A stretch of 64,000 nt of DNA from Alphaproteobacteria bacterium (GTDB lineage: Bacteria; Pseudomonadota; Alphaproteobacteria; Micropepsales; Micropepsaceae): contig CANIAL010000006.1 in the NCBI GenBank assembly GCA_947465395.1, positions 1-64,000 on the forward strand, given 5' to 3'. Every line of letters begins with the position of its first letter. The stretch's first letter is position 1. Below the pieces are notes generated by a model. That model made no database searches, was not told the origin of the DNA, and saw only the letters and a program-made list of their open reading frames with translations. The position numbers and the translations under genes are program-made. This document shows positions 47,074 through 58,709 of the stretch, one piece after another.

Positions 47074-48907
47074 ATGGGGGACCAGAATCCACGCTGGATC
47101 GATGAAGCGGCCATGTCCTGGACGCCGCCCGAACCTATCGTGGATGGACGCATGCGCCCGCGCCGGGAGCCTGGGTTTGATCCCGCGCCCAAGCCGGACC
47201 CCGAACCAGAACCGCGCTTTATTTCGCAGGCCGCACCTGCGCGCGGTCCTGCGATTCTCATTCTTCCGGCAGAAAAACAGCGCAGCCATTTTCTGCTGAG
47301 CCTGATCCTGGGCCTGTTGCAGGGCTTGGCCCTGCTCTGGCTGTTTGATGCACGTGATGCGGGCATCTGGCCCGGCAACGACCCTTATCTTTTCACCGCA
47401 CTCACCATGGCGCTGCTGTTCGCGCCGCTGCTTTTGATCCAGGGGCTGGGGCAGATTTCCGCCGCCATCCTGATTCCATGGACCATGATCGGGGGCGGCG
47501 CATTGGCGGCGCTGGGTTTCTATCACCGCTGGCGCGTGGGCGGCACCGATCCCGGCCATGCCGGGTTGCCGCTGATCGTGATGGCGGCCGCGTTTCTTTT
47601 CATCGTCCAATCGCTGCTCTTGGCTGCCGCCCGCGACGGCGCCTTCAAGCCGCGTTATGCCGCGCAGTATCATGCCGCCTGGCGGCTGGCGGTGCAGATT
47701 GTTTTCATCGCGCTTGTCGCCGCGCTGGCCTGGGTGATGGTGGGCGCGGGCTATGGCTGGCTTCGCACCCATGCGCCGAACCTGCGGCCCGGCATCCTGA
47801 CCATGCCGCTGGTGGCATTGGCCGCAGCCGCCGCAGCGCGGATGAGCGCTGGCCTGGATTTTCCGCATCATCCTGCCGCTGGCCATGCTGGCGGCGCTGG
47901 CGGAAATCGTCGCCGTGATCGCGGGCCTGCGCGCGACCGAGCTTGCGCCCATCCTGGCGTTGTCGGGCTTTCTGATCCTTTGCATCAATGCCAGCTATGG
48001 CAGCGGCGATGTCTGGCGTCCGCAATGGCGGCGCAAATGCGAATTCGCTGCCGCGTTTCTTCTGCTGCCGCTGGCCGTGATGGGCACGATGGCGCTGGCA
48101 TCGCGTGTGCAACAATATGGCTGGACGCCGGATCGCATCATGGCGGCGGCGGTGCTGATGGGCCTGGGCGGTTATGCCATCGCCTATGGTGGCGCAGCGC
48201 TGATTTCGCTGGGCGGCGGCAACTGGATGCAGCGGCTGGAAGGCGCCAATGGCGCGATGGCGTTCGCAGGCTTGGGTCTGATCGCGGTGCTGGCTTCGCC
48301 CCTGGCCGATCCCGTGCGCCTGTCGGTGGAAACCCAAGGCCTGCGCGCCACCCAGATTGCGCCTGCACAATTTGATTTTTCCTGGCTGAATGACGAAGGC
48401 CTGCGTTTTGGCCATGACGCGCTGGTCGGCATGTCCGGCGCATCCGATCCCGCTTTGGCGCGCAGCGCTTACCTGGCGCTGATGGCGGCCCCTGCCCGCC
48501 AGGCCACGCCATCGGAAATCGGGGCCAATATCGCCGTGCGCACGCCGGGCGCGCGCCTGCCCGAAGAGCTTTTGGCCCAGCATTGGAGCGGCGCCGGCAT
48601 TCCGCCCTGCCTGACCAATGTGGCGCTGTCCTGCGATGCCTATTTCCTGGACATGGACCAGGATGGCCGGGACGAGATCATGCTGGTCTATGGCGACGAC
48701 ACCGCCTGGTGGGGCGGGGTGATGAAACAGGATGTGGGCGGCTGGCATCTGGCCGGGACCATGGCATCGCCCCCCTGCCCCGGCAGCCTGGCCGCGCTGC
48801 GGGCCGGAAATTTCTCACCCGTGACGCCGGGCTGGCGCGATCTGCTGGTCGCAGGCCAGCGTCTCACCATGGCTGGTGCAGGCAAGCCACCGGTCTGTAT
48901 GCGGTAG
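47074..48907 (+). pseudogene. DUF4153-type membrane protein gene interrupted by a frameshift
   Basis: Two open frames make one protein. The first (from ATG 47074) has a Pro/Arg-rich cytosolic leader then membrane segments (LLSLILGLLQGLALLWL, ALTMALLFAPLLLIQGLG, ...). It stays meaningful to about 47845; the +1 frame then continues (WIFRIILPLAMLAALAEIVAVIAG... ) to a stop at 48907. A stop (TGA at 47842-47844) bars the second frame further back, so the shift lies within about 15 bases; loss of one GC from AGCGCGCTGG to AGCGCTGG would explain it. The C-terminal third is a soluble domain with DMDQDGRDEIMLVYGD. Pseudogene, sequencing error or slippage are all possible. Confidence 0.72.
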
Positions 48908-48937
48908 TGCGCCATGGCGCAGGCCCGCCTGCCATGC

Positions 48938-48972
48938 GCAGCATCGAGCAAAGTTGCGAAGGCCGGAGGGGG
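48938..48972 (-). repeat. Family 1 repeat fragment (copy 8)
   Basis: Only the CCCCCTCCGGCCTTCGCA end is present, matching the same end of copy 1; the GGGGGAGG arm is missing. Located just before hisH, whose start lies 16 bp downstream. Confidence 0.6.
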
Positions 48973-48988
48973 CGATTATAGACCCCGC

Positions 48989-49627
48989 ATGCGCGCGGCC
49001 TTGATAGATTATGGATCCGGCAATATCGCCTCGGCGGCCAAGGCCCTTGCGCGCGCCGCCACCGAAACCACCGGCCACGAGATCATCGTCACCGCCAATC
49101 CCGACGATGTGCGCCAGGCCGAACGCATCATCCTGCCGGGCGTGGGCGCTTTCGCCGACTGCATGGCGGGTCTTGCCGCTGTGCCGGGCCTGGTCGAGGC
49201 ATTGTCGGAAAGCGTTTTGAAAGCCGGCAAGCCGTTCCTGGGCATCTGCGTGGGCATGCAGTTGCTGGCCCGTGACGGGCGCGAATTCGGCGTCACGCCG
49301 GGCCTGAACTGGATTGACGGCGAAGTGGTGAAGATCGCGCCCCAGGATGCGGCACTGAAAATTCCCCACATGGGCTGGAATGAAATCAGGGTCCTGAAAA
49401 ACCATCCTTTGTTCGACGGTCTGGAAAAGGGTGCCAACGCCTATTTCGTGCACAGCTTTGAAATGAAGCCCGCCAGCGCGGACCATCTTCTGGCGACGTG
49501 CGATTATGGCGGCACCATCACCGCCGCCATCGGGCGCGACAATATCGTGAGCACGCAATTCCATCCCGAAAAGAGCCAGGCCATGGGCCTGATGCTGCTG
49601 GGCAACTTTCTGAAATGGCGTCCATGA
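48989..49627 (+). CDS. hisH: Imidazole glycerol phosphate synthase subunit HisH
   Basis: Glutaminase subunit feeding ammonia to HisF. 212 residues with the nucleophile Cys87 in [10 protein letters not shown] and the His192-x-Glu194 pair in [16 protein letters not shown] is also present. ATG at 48989 ([12 protein letters not shown]) because the codons before it lie in a repeat fragment. Overlaps hisA by four bases (ATGA). hisF, its obligate partner, is not in the window. Confidence 0.96.
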   Translation: MRAALIDYGSGNIASAAKALARAATETTGHEIIVTANPDDVRQAERIILPGVGAFADCMAGLAAVPGLVEALSESVLKAGKPFLGICVGMQLLARDGREFGVTPGLNWIDGEVVKIAPQDAALKIPHMGWNEIRVLKNHPLFDGLEKGANAYFVHSFEMKPASADHLLATCDYGGTITAAIGRDNIVSTQFHPEKSQAMGLMLLGNFLKWRP

Positions 49628-50338
49628 TAATTTTCCCTGCGATTGATCTGAAAGACGGCCAGTGCGTGCGCCTGAAAAAGGGCGTGATGGAAGACGCCAC
49701 CATCTTCAATTCCGATCCCGCCGCCCAGGCGCGCAGCTTCCAGGCGCAGGGATTCCAGTGGCTGCATTGCGTGGATTTGAACGGCGCCTTTGAAGGGCGC
49801 AGCGCCAATGCCGACGCCATCCGCGCCATCCGCGCCGCCATTGATCTTCCCATCCAGCTTGGCGGCGGCATCCGCGACCGCGCCGGGGTGGATGCCTGGC
49901 TGGAAGCCGGCATCACCCGCGTCATCTTGGGGACAGCCGCGCTGACAAACCCCGCTTTCGTGAAGGAGGCGGCGCGCGCTTATCCGGGCCGCATCGTGGT
50001 GGGTGCCGATGCCAAAGGCGGCAAGGTGGCGACGCAAGGTTGGGCGGAAGTGAGCGAGCTGACGCCGGTGGAATTGGGCAAGCGGTTCGAGGATGCCGGG
50101 GTGGCCGCTATCCTCTTCACCGACATTGACGGCGACGGGCTGCTGCAGGGCGTGAATGTCGCCGCCACCGCCGCGCTGTCCCGCGCGCTTTCCATTCCCG
50201 TGATCGCCTCGGGGGGGGTGGGGTCGCTGGTGGATATCGAAAATCTGGTGGCGGCACAGGCCCCCAATATCGAAGGCGTGGTGGTGGGCCGCGCCCTTTA
50301 TGACGGCCGGATAGACCCGGCCCAGGCGCTATCCACCG

Positions 50339-50352
<14 letters not shown>
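49624..50352 (+). CDS. hisA: 1-(5-phosphoribosyl)-5-[(5-phosphoribosylamino)methylideneamino]imidazole-4-carboxamide isomerase
   Basis: Amadori isomerase of histidine synthesis; TIM barrel. 242 residues with [13 protein letters not shown] (catalytic Asp8), [22 protein letters not shown] (second Asp) and the phosphate site VIASGGVGS...[10 protein letters not shown]. Starts inside the hisH stop. Its 3' end overlaps the convergent parB by 14 bases, which truncates the usual hisH-hisA-hisF order. Confidence 0.97.
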
Positions 50353-51210
<858 letters not shown>

Positions 51211-51214
<4 letters not shown>

Positions 51215-52023
51215 GCCGCGACCCGGATGCGTTCGCGCTGGATCAGTTCGCCCGCCAGCTTGATGTACGCCTGGCTGCCGGGGCAGCGCAGGTCATAGAC
51301 CAGCGCCGGCAAGCCATGGCTGGGCGCTTCGGAAATACGCACATTGCGCGGGATGACGGTGGCATAGACTTTCTCGCCCATGTTTTCGCGCACGTCCGCG
51401 GCCACCTGGTCGGACAATTTGTTTCGCTTGTCGAACATGGTCAGGACGATGCCCTGAATTTCGAGGGACGGATTCAAATTGGCGCGCACCAGTTCGATGG
51501 TCTTGAGAAGCTGGCTGAGACCTTCCAGCGCAAAGAATTCGCATTGCAGCGGCACCATCACCGCATCGGCCGCGCACATGGCGTTGATGGTGAGCAGGGT
51601 CAGTGACGGCGGGCAGTCAATCAGCACATAAGAAAATTCATTTGATCCGTGTGCGGAATATTCCGCCAGCGCGTCCTTCAGGATGAAATTGCGGCGGGGC
51701 TTTTCGATCAGCTCCAGCTCCGCGCCCGACAAATCCACCGTGGCCGGCACGATGGACAGCTTGGGGATGCGGGTGGGGACGATGGCGTCGGCCAGGCTGG
51801 CCTCGCCCATCAGCACATCATAGGTGGTCAGCTTGCGCTCGGCCCGCGGCACGCCCAGCCCGGTCGAGGCATTGCCCTGCGGGTCGATGTCGATGACCAA
51901 AGTCGGCTCGCCGATGGCGGCCAGGGCCGTGCCCAGGTTGATGGCCGTGGTGGTCTTACCGACGCCGCCCTTTTGATTGGCGACCACCAGGATGCGGGGC
52001 TTTTTTTGGAGCTTTGGAGTCAT
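51211..52023 (-). CDS. parA: Chromosome partitioning ATPase ParA
   Basis: Deviant-Walker ATPase that moves ParB-parS complexes. 270 residues with the Walker [16 protein letters not shown] (Lys18 and Lys23), DIDPQGNAS, and DCPPSLTLLTINA. The start ATG at 52023 lies 68 bases inside the 3' end of rsmG, so the first 22 codons, including Walker A, are read in two frames. Chromosomal Soj-type. Confidence 0.98.
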
Positions 52024-52678
52024 GGGGGACCAGGTTTCTCAGCGCCAGCACGGCACCGGAAGGGTCGGTGAGGCTGGGGGTCGTAACAGCGTTCATCGTC
52101 CAATATTTATGGGCCTCCGTCAATTCAGACCCCACATTTTGACCTTTCAGCAGCAGGCAAACGCTGTTCGTGCTCATGAAATTCTGTGCGTATTCCAGCA
52201 GCTTGGGCAGGGGCGCGCAGGCCCGGGCGGTGACCACGTCAAAGGCCTTTGGTGGTGCCTCTTCCATGCGGATGGCGCGGATGGTGACCGGCAATTCCAT
52301 GCGCCGGGCCGCCTCTTCCAGAAAGGCGCATTTCTTGGCCCGCGCCTCGAACAGGGTCACGGAAACCCGGCCCCGCAGCATCTCGGCCAGCACCAGACCC
52401 GGAAACCCCGCGCCGCTGCCCAGGTCGGCTAGGCTTTGGGCGGATTGTGGAATAAACGCCGCCAACTGGGCGCTATCCCAGAAATGCCGCCGCCAAAGCT
52501 CTTTCAGGGAGTTTTCGGACACCAGATTGTGGCGGCTGTTCCAGTCGGCCAGCAGCCCCGCATAGAGCTTCAGTCGGGCCAATGTTTCACGTGAAACATT
52601 CGTCGCTGCGGCGAATTCCTCCGGCCCGAATGGCGTTCCAAAAGGGCTGGAATCAGGCAATTTTGGCTCTTTTGGCAC
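51956..52678 (-). CDS. rsmG: 16S rRNA (guanine(527)-N7)-methyltransferase
   Basis: SAM enzyme with [20 protein letters not shown] loop and the [15 protein letters not shown] signature. The fold is complete by VLALRNLVP; about 20 extra basic residues ([22 protein letters not shown], seen in parts) follow because the frame runs on into parA. The start ATG lies 26 bases inside mnmG. The [12 protein letters not shown] segment encodes a perfect parS site. Confidence 0.95.
   Translation of the reverse strand: MPKEPKLPDSSPFGTPFGPEEFAAATNVSRETLARLKLYAGLLADWNSRHNLVSENSLKELWRRHFWDSAQLAAFIPQSAQSLADLGSGAGFPGLVLAEMLRGRVSVTLFEARAKKCAFLEEAARRMELPVTIRAIRMEEAPPKAFDVVTARACAPLPKLLEYAQNFMSTNSVCLLLKGQNVGSELTEAHKYWTMNAVTTPSLTDPSGAVLALRNLVPHDSKAPKKAPHPGGRQSKGRRR
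52583..52598. promoter_or_regulatory. parS site 1 (inside rsmG)
   Basis: TGTTTCACGTGAAACA, identical to the universal 16-bp parS palindrome bound by ParB. It encodes NVSRET in RsmG, the usual way parS is hosted by this gene. Confidence 0.95.
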
Positions 52679-54530
52679 TTTTCAGATGCGCCAGCACCAG
52701 GGTCAGGGCCGCCGCCGTCACGCCTTCGATCCGGGCGGCCTGACCCAGGGTTGCGGGGCGGATGGCTTCCAGCTTCTGGCGCACTTCATTGGAAAGGCCG
52801 TGGATGGCGGCGTAATCGAGGGAAGCGGGCAGGGCGCGGGCTTCATCCCGGCGAAAAGCGATAATATCGGCCTGCTGCCGATCCATGTAGCCCGCATACT
52901 GGGCGTCAATCTCAAGCTGCTCCACGATCTCGGGCGAGATCGCCGCTATTTCCGGCCAGATAAGGGTGAGGGTGGTGAAATCCACCTCGGGCAGGCTGAG
53001 AAGGTCCAGCGCGCTGCGCCGGACCCCGTCCTGGCGGATGGTCAGGCCATGACGGGCGGCCTGGGCCGGGGTCAGGCTAAGGCTGATCATTGTTTCACGT
53101 GAAACATCCAGTCTTTCCAGCTTCTGGGCGAATGCCTGGGCGCGCTCCGTGCCCACGATCCCGGCCTTTTGGCCCAAGGGAGTCAGGCGCTGGTCGGCAT
53201 TATCCGCCCGCAGGGAAAGCCGGTATTCCGCCCGGCTGGTGAACATGCGGTATGGCTCTGAGACGCCCTTGGTCACCAGATCGTCGATCATCACCCCGAT
53301 ATAGGCGGATGCCCGGTCCAGGATGATGGGCGGCTGGCCGCCAGCGGCCCGGGCCGCATTCCAGCCCGCCATCAGGCCCTGGGCTGCCGCTTCCTCGTAA
53401 CCCGTGGTGCCGTTGATCTGTCCCGCCAGATAAAGCCCGGGCAGCTTTTTCACCGCCAGCGCGGGTGTCAGCTCACGCGGGTCCACATAGTCATATTCGA
53501 TGGCATAGCCGGGGCGGCGGATGACGGCCTTTTCCAGCCCCGGAATGGTGGCCAGCAAGGCTTCCTGCACATCGGCGGGCAGGGAGGTGGATATGCCGTT
53601 GGGGTAGATGGTATCGTCGCTAAGTCCTTCTGGCTCAAGGAAAATCTGGTGACTGTCGCGGTCGGCAAAGCGGCTGATCTTGTCCTCGATGGAGGGACAA
53701 TAGCGCGGGCCGGTGCCGGTGATCTGGCCGGAATAAATCGGCGCCCGGTGCAGATTGGCCCGGATGATGGCGTGGGTGGACAGCGTGGTCCGCGTGATGC
53801 CGCAGGAAATCTGCGGCGTGGTGATGGCGCGGGTGAGAAAGGAAAAGGGCGTGGGCGGCTCGTCGCCCGCCTGCATTTCCAGCGACGCCCAATCAATCGT
53901 GCGTCCGTCCAGGCGCGGCGGTGTGCCGGTCTTCAGTCGGCCCATCTGCAAGCCAAGACCGTAAAGCGTGCGCGACAAACCAAGCGATGGCGCTTCCACG
54001 CCATCACCAATCTTCATGCGTCCGGCAGGAATTTTCGTTTCACCGATATGGATAAGGCCATCCAGGAACGTGCCGGTGGTGAGCACGACACTGCGCGCGA
54101 AAATTTCCTCGCCCGTATCGGTGATGATACCGGTGACGTTCCCGTCCTTTAAAATCAAGGCTTCGGCGCTTGCCGCACGAAGCGTGAGGCCCGCGATTTC
54201 GCGCAATGCGCGCTGCATCGCCTGGCGATAAAGCGCGCGGTCGGCTTGCGCGCGCGGCCCGCGCACGGCGGGACCCTTGCGGCGATTGAGCAAGCGAAAC
54301 TGGATTCCGGCGGCATCGGCAACCTTGCCCATGACGCCGTCCAGCGCATCAATCTCGCGCACCAGATGGCCCTTGCCCACGCCGCCGATGGCGGGATTGC
54401 AGGACATCTCCCCCAACGTGGAAAGATCGTGCGTGATCAACAGCGTGTCGGCGCCCGCACGCGCAGAGGCCGCAGCCGCTTCCGCGCCCGCATGCCCGCC
54501 GCCGATCACGATGACGTCGTAGGATTTCAT
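52653..54530 (-). CDS. mnmG: tRNA uridine-5-carboxymethylaminomethyl modification enzyme MnmG (GidA)
   Basis: FAD enzyme that with MnmE modifies U34 of certain tRNAs. 625 residues with the FAD motif [14 protein letters not shown], the Cys-containing [31 protein letters not shown] and the C-terminal helical MnmE-binding domain ending [13 protein letters not shown]. Intact. One parS site is inside its 3' third, encoding DVSRET. Confidence 0.98.
   Translation of the reverse strand: MKSYDVIVIGGGHAGAEAAAASARAGADTLLITHDLSTLGEMSCNPAIGGVGKGHLVREIDALDGVMGKVADAAGIQFRLLNRRKGPAVRGPRAQADRALYRQAMQRALREIAGLTLRAASAEALILKDGNVTGIITDTGEEIFARSVVLTTGTFLDGLIHIGETKIPAGRMKIGDGVEAPSLGLSRTLYGLGLQMGRLKTGTPPRLDGRTIDWASLEMQAGDEPPTPFSFLTRAITTPQISCGITRTTLSTHAIIRANLHRAPIYSGQITGTGPRYCPSIEDKISRFADRDSHQIFLEPEGLSDDTIYPNGISTSLPADVQEALLATIPGLEKAVIRRPGYAIEYDYVDPRELTPALAVKKLPGLYLAGQINGTTGYEEAAAQGLMAGWNAARAAGGQPPIILDRASAYIGVMIDDLVTKGVSEPYRMFTSRAEYRLSLRADNADQRLTPLGQKAGIVGTERAQAFAQKLERLDVSRETMISLSLTPAQAARHGLTIRQDGVRRSALDLLSLPEVDFTTLTLIWPEIAAISPEIVEQLEIDAQYAGYMDRQQADIIAFRRDEARALPASLDYAAIHGLSNEVRQKLEAIRPATLGQAARIEGVTAAALTLVLAHLKSAKRAKIA
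53091..53106. promoter_or_regulatory. parS site 2 (inside mnmG)
   Basis: A second perfect TGTTTCACGTGAAACA, 508 bp from the first and encoding DVSRET in MnmG. Together with parAB on the same strand this makes a complete parABS locus. Confidence 0.95.
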
Positions 54531-54554
54531 TTTGGCTGAATAGGACGCCGGCGC

Positions 54555-55844
54555 TTATTTCCCAATACAAAAATCGCGGAAGACTGAATCCAGCACTTCC
54601 TCCACATCCACGCGCCCGGTGATGCGGCCGATGGCGCGAAGCGCCAGGCGCAGATCCTCGGCCAGCAATTCGGCCTCATCTGATGGATGTTCCAGGGACT
54701 GCAGCGCCTCCATCAGCGCGGCGCGGTGGCGAGGACGGCTGAGAGCAGGGGACTTGCTGTCCAGTTTTTCCGCCACCAATCTGGTCAGCGCCGCGATCAA
54801 GGCATCAAGGCCCGCGCCATTTTTCAGCGACAGGTGCAGACCATCGCGTGGGCTGGACCAGTTCAAATCCGCCTTGTTCCAAGCAATCAGATGTGGCGCG
54901 ACACCTTCTGGCACCGTCGCGTTTTCATCGCTGCCGTCCAGCAGCAGCAAGACAAGATTGCTGTCCCTCGCCTGGGCCAGGGCGCGGCGGACGCCTTCGG
55001 CTTCCACCGCATCAAGGGTTTCGCGCAAGCCCGCCGTATCGGCCACATGCACGGGATAGCCGCCAAGATCGAGCCGCAGCTCGATCACATCCCGGGTGGT
55101 GCCGGGGGTATCGGCCACGATGGCGATATCGCGCCGGGCCAAAGCATTGATCAGCGAACTTTTGCCCGCATTGGGGGGGCCGATAATGGCCAGGCGCAGC
55201 CCCTCGCGCAGCATTTCGCCCCGCCCGCCATCATCCAGATGCCAGGCTATTTCATCATATATTTCAAGTGCTTGGCCGCGAGCCGCCGCGAACTCGGTAT
55301 CGCCAACCCCGTCATCGGAAAAATCTATGGCCGCCTCGGCCCGCGCCAGGGCCCGGGTCAGCCGCGTCCGCCAGCCTTCATATATGTCCGCCAGCGCGCC
55401 ATCATATTGGCGCAGCGCCGCCAACCTCTGGGCGTCCGTTTCCGCATCCACCAGGTCGGCAATGGCCTCGGCCTGGGTCAGGTCCAGGACGCCATTTTCC
55501 ACGGCCCTGCGGCTGAATTCGCCCGGTTCTGCGGGCTTGCAGCTCAATTCCAGAAGCGCGCCGAACAGTGTTTCGCGCACCGCCCGGCCGCCATGGACAT
55601 GGAATTCGGCCACGTCCTCGCCCGTGAAACTGGCGGGGGCGGGAAACCAAAGCACCAAGGCCCGGTCCAGCAGCGCGTCTTTATAGGTGATGGCTTTCAG
55701 CACGGCCCGGCGGGGTGGGGGCAGGGGCCCGGCCAAGGCCGCCAGAATCGCCCCGGCCCTGGGTCCCGACAGGCGCACGATCCCAACCCCGGCCCGGCCC
55801 GGAGCGGTGGCGCTGGCAAAAATGGTGGAAAGGGATGCGGTCAA
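54555..55844 (-). CDS. mnmE: tRNA modification GTPase MnmE (TrmE)
   Basis: Partner of MnmG. 429 residues: N-terminal folate-binding domain (TIFASATAPGRAGVGIVRLSG), helical domain, inserted G domain with GPPNAGKSSL (about 220), TPGTTRD and NKADL, and the essential C-terminal FCIGK with its conserved Cys. Directly upstream of mnmG on the same strand. Confidence 0.97.
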   Translation of the reverse strand: MTASLSTIFASATAPGRAGVGIVRLSGPRAGAILAALAGPLPPPRRAVLKAITYKDALLDRALVLWFPAPASFTGEDVAEFHVHGGRAVRETLFGALLELSCKPAEPGEFSRRAVENGVLDLTQAEAIADLVDAETDAQRLAALRQYDGALADIYEGWRTRLTRALARAEAAIDFSDDGVGDTEFAAARGQALEIYDEIAWHLDDGGRGEMLREGLRLAIIGPPNAGKSSLINALARRDIAIVADTPGTTRDVIELRLDLGGYPVHVADTAGLRETLDAVEAEGVRRALAQARDSNLVLLLLDGSDENATVPEGVAPHLIAWNKADLNWSSPRDGLHLSLKNGAGLDALIAALTRLVAEKLDSKSPALSRPRHRAALMEALQSLEHPSDEAELLAEDLRLALRAIGRITGRVDVEEVLDSVFRDFCIGK

Positions 55845-55943
55845 AACAGGTCCTGTTTTACGGGGTTTCGCCGATCCAGCCTTTCGGGCTAAGAAGCGCG
55901 GCCTTTCAAAAACGCGCGCGATCTTTCCTTATCGGCGCCCCCA

Positions 55944-58001
55944 ATGGAACAGAACAAAATGGACAGCAGCCCCTTCCTCCAGCGTTACAAGGACAGCCCG
56001 GTCAAGTGGCGCGCCTTTTCGCCCGAGACGCTGGCCGAAGCGGAAGCCGCCGACAAGCCCATCTTCCTGTCCATCGGTGATGCCGCCTGCCACTGGTGCC
56101 ACGTCATGGCCAAGGAAAGTTTTGCCAACGAGGCCATTGCCGCACAACTCAACGCCGATTTCATTCCCGTGCTGGTGGACAAGCTGCAGCGCCCGGACCT
56201 GGACCAGCTTTACCAGGCCGCGGGCGGCCTGATGGGTTTTTCGGGCGGCTGGCCGCTGACCATGTTCCTGACGACCAAGGGCGCGCCCTGGATGTGCGTG
56301 GGTTATGTGCCGCACGAGCCGCGCGGCGGCAATCCGGGTTTCAAGGCCCTGCTCGACGACGCCACCATGCGCTGGACCAAGGACCGCGCCACCACCGAAA
56401 ATTCGTCGGTGGTCATGTGCGACCAGATCGAGAATTTCTTCAACCGCGACATGAGCGGTTCTGCCGACGGCATCCAGCTTGACCTGGCCTCCATGCGCAT
56501 CGGCCAGCGTTTCGACATCTTCAATGGCGGCTTTGCCGGCTTCGGCACCAATTTGATGAAATTCCCTTCCGTGCCGCTGGTGCAGGTTTTGTGGCGCGCC
56601 TATCTGCGCTCCAGCCTGCCGCAATTCCTGCAGCTTGTTTCGGGCGCGCTGGATCACATGCTGATGGGCGGGCTCTACGATCATGTCGGCGGCGGCTTTT
56701 TCCGCCACACCCAGGACGAAGCCTGGCAGGTGCCGAATTTCGAAAAGACCCTGGCCGAAAATGCGCTGCTGCTCGACATGATGACCGAGCTTTGGCAGTT
56801 CAATCGCAACGATCTTTGCGGCAGCCGCATCGAAGGCACCGTCGAATGGCTGATGCGCGAAATGCAGTTGCCGGGCGGCGGCTTCGCCGCCAGCCTGGAT
56901 TCAGACACCGATGGCGAAAGCGGCCGCTATTACATGTGGAGCGAGGCGGAAATTGACGCCGTCCTTACCGGCACATTCTCCCAGCGTTTCAAGTCGGTCT
57001 ATTCCGTGGACAAGGAAGGGGTCTATGCCTCGGGCTGGAACGTGCTGCGCCGCCAGATCATGGCCGGCAACCAGCTCTCCGCCGCCGACGAAGCCCTGAT
57101 GGCCAAGCAGCGTGCGCTGCTTCTGAAGGCGCGCGACAAGCGCACCCACCCGGCGCGCAATGACCTTCTGCTGGCCGATGCCAATGGGCTGGCGATTGCA
57201 GCCCTTGTCCAGGCGGGCATGGCATTCGAGCGCCCGGAATGGGGCCAGGCCGCCGGCGCCGCCTATGACCATGTCGTCAAGGCGCTGGGCGATGGCGATA
57301 TTCTTTATCATTCCGACTTTGACGGAAAGCGCGGCGCCAAGGGCTTTGTGGATGATTACGCCAACATGGCGCGGGCCGCGCTGATCCTGTGGGAAGCCAC
57401 GGGCGAAAAGCGTTTCCTGGACGATGCCAAGCGCTGGACCAAGACGCTCGACACCCATTTCTGGGACAAGAATCGCGGCGGCTATTGCACCGTCGCCGAT
57501 GACGCCGACAAGCTGGTGGTGCGGATCCGCAGCATCTATGACCTGCCCGTGCCGTCGGGCAATTCCACCATGGTTTCAGTCCTGACGCGCCTGGCGCTGA
57601 TCACGGGCGAGGAAGATTATGGCAACCGGGGCCGCAACATCCTTGGCGCCTTTGTGGAGGAGATCAACCGCTCCTACATCACGGCGGGCGCCATGCTGAC
57701 GGGCCTTGAGAATTTCGCCACCGGATTCCAGACCGTGGTGGTGGGACCCCGCGACAACATCAAGACCCAGGAATTGCTGCGCGCCATCTGGGGCCGGGCG
57801 CTGCCCTATCGCCTGATCTACCAGGTGGACGACACCGCCGATCTGCCGCCGGGTCATCCGGCCTATGGCAAGCCCATGCAAAGCGGCCAGCCCACGGTTT
57901 ACCTGTGCCAGCGCACCACCTGCGCCCAGCCCATCACCAGCCCGGTGACCCTGGCCCAGGCGCTGACCCTGCCGGCGAAATTGCTGGTGGGTGAAGGATG
58001 A
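55944..58001 (+). CDS. DUF255 thioredoxin-domain protein (YyaL/SSP411-like)
   Basis: 685 residues: N-terminal thioredoxin-like domain with ACHWCHVM (Cys49, Cys52) and a cis-proline-type GGWPLTMFL, then an (alpha/alpha)6 barrel like N-acylglucosamine 2-epimerases/cellobiose epimerases (PNFEKTLAENALLLD, GGGFAASLDSDTDGESGRYY, seen in parts). Family function is unknown. The usual family loop ExxPDxDxxY appears here as RPDLDQLYQ. Overlaps the next gene by four bases. Confidence 0.92.
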   Translation: MEQNKMDSSPFLQRYKDSPVKWRAFSPETLAEAEAADKPIFLSIGDAACHWCHVMAKESFANEAIAAQLNADFIPVLVDKLQRPDLDQLYQAAGGLMGFSGGWPLTMFLTTKGAPWMCVGYVPHEPRGGNPGFKALLDDATMRWTKDRATTENSSVVMCDQIENFFNRDMSGSADGIQLDLASMRIGQRFDIFNGGFAGFGTNLMKFPSVPLVQVLWRAYLRSSLPQFLQLVSGALDHMLMGGLYDHVGGGFFRHTQDEAWQVPNFEKTLAENALLLDMMTELWQFNRNDLCGSRIEGTVEWLMREMQLPGGGFAASLDSDTDGESGRYYMWSEAEIDAVLTGTFSQRFKSVYSVDKEGVYASGWNVLRRQIMAGNQLSAADEALMAKQRALLLKARDKRTHPARNDLLLADANGLAIAALVQAGMAFERPEWGQAAGAAYDHVVKALGDGDILYHSDFDGKRGAKGFVDDYANMARAALILWEATGEKRFLDDAKRWTKTLDTHFWDKNRGGYCTVADDADKLVVRIRSIYDLPVPSGNSTMVSVLTRLALITGEEDYGNRGRNILGAFVEEINRSYITAGAMLTGLENFATGFQTVVVGPRDNIKTQELLRAIWGRALPYRLIYQVDDTADLPPGHPAYGKPMQSGQPTVYLCQRTTCAQPITSPVTLAQALTLPAKLLVGEG

Positions 58002-58690
58002 GCGGGCAGACCATCACGGTAAAGACGGAGGGCGGCGAATTCTCCGCCTATCTGGCCAGCCCGGGCCCGGAGCGCGGGCCGGGCATCGTGATCCTGCAAG
58101 AGATATTCGGCATCACCAAGGCGCTGCGCGATGTGGCGGACGGCATGGCGTCACGCGGCTTCTTTGTCGCCATCCCGGACCTGTTCTGGCGGCTGGAGCG
58201 CAATGTCGAGCTTAATGATCGGGCCGATGCCGACCGCGCCAAGGCTTTCTCGCTGATGGGCCGCTTTGACGGCGAGGCGGGATTGAAAGACATCCAGGCC
58301 ACCATCAATCATCTGCGTGGGCTGGGCAGCGCCAAGGTCGGCGCGCTGGGCTACTGCCTGGGCGGCATGCTGGCCTATCTGTCGGCGGCGCGCACCGATT
58401 GCGACTGCGCCGTCAGTTATTATGGCGTCAATATCCAGGACCGGCTGGACGAAGCCGACCGCATCCGCAATCCGTTGATGATGCATATCGCAGAAGCCGA
58501 TGAATTCGTGCCGCCCCCGGCCCAGGAAAAGATCGTGGCCGCGCTGGGCACCAATCCCCATGTCATCATCCACCGCTATCCCCAGATGAAGCACGCCTTC
58601 GCGCGGGTGGGCGGCATGCATTACGACAAGGCGATGGCGGGCCTGGCCAATATCCGCAGCGCGACTTTCTTCCGGCAAAATCTTTCCTGA
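57998..58690 (+). CDS. Dienelactone hydrolase family protein
   Basis: 230-residue alpha/beta hydrolase with the DLH catalytic set: Cys120 in GYCLGG, Glu35 in LQEIFG, an Asp in AEADEFVPP and His in MKHAFAR. Cysteine at the nucleophile is as in true dienelactone hydrolases, but no aromatic ring-cleavage genes are nearby, so the substrate is unknown. Translationally coupled to the DUF255 gene by ATGA. Confidence 0.9.
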   Translation: MSGQTITVKTEGGEFSAYLASPGPERGPGIVILQEIFGITKALRDVADGMASRGFFVAIPDLFWRLERNVELNDRADADRAKAFSLMGRFDGEAGLKDIQATINHLRGLGSAKVGALGYCLGGMLAYLSAARTDCDCAVSYYGVNIQDRLDEADRIRNPLMMHIAEADEFVPPPAQEKIVAALGTNPHVIIHRYPQMKHAFARVGGMHYDKAMAGLANIRSATFFRQNLS

Positions 58691-58709
58691 ATCTTTCTTG
58701 AGGGTTTCC

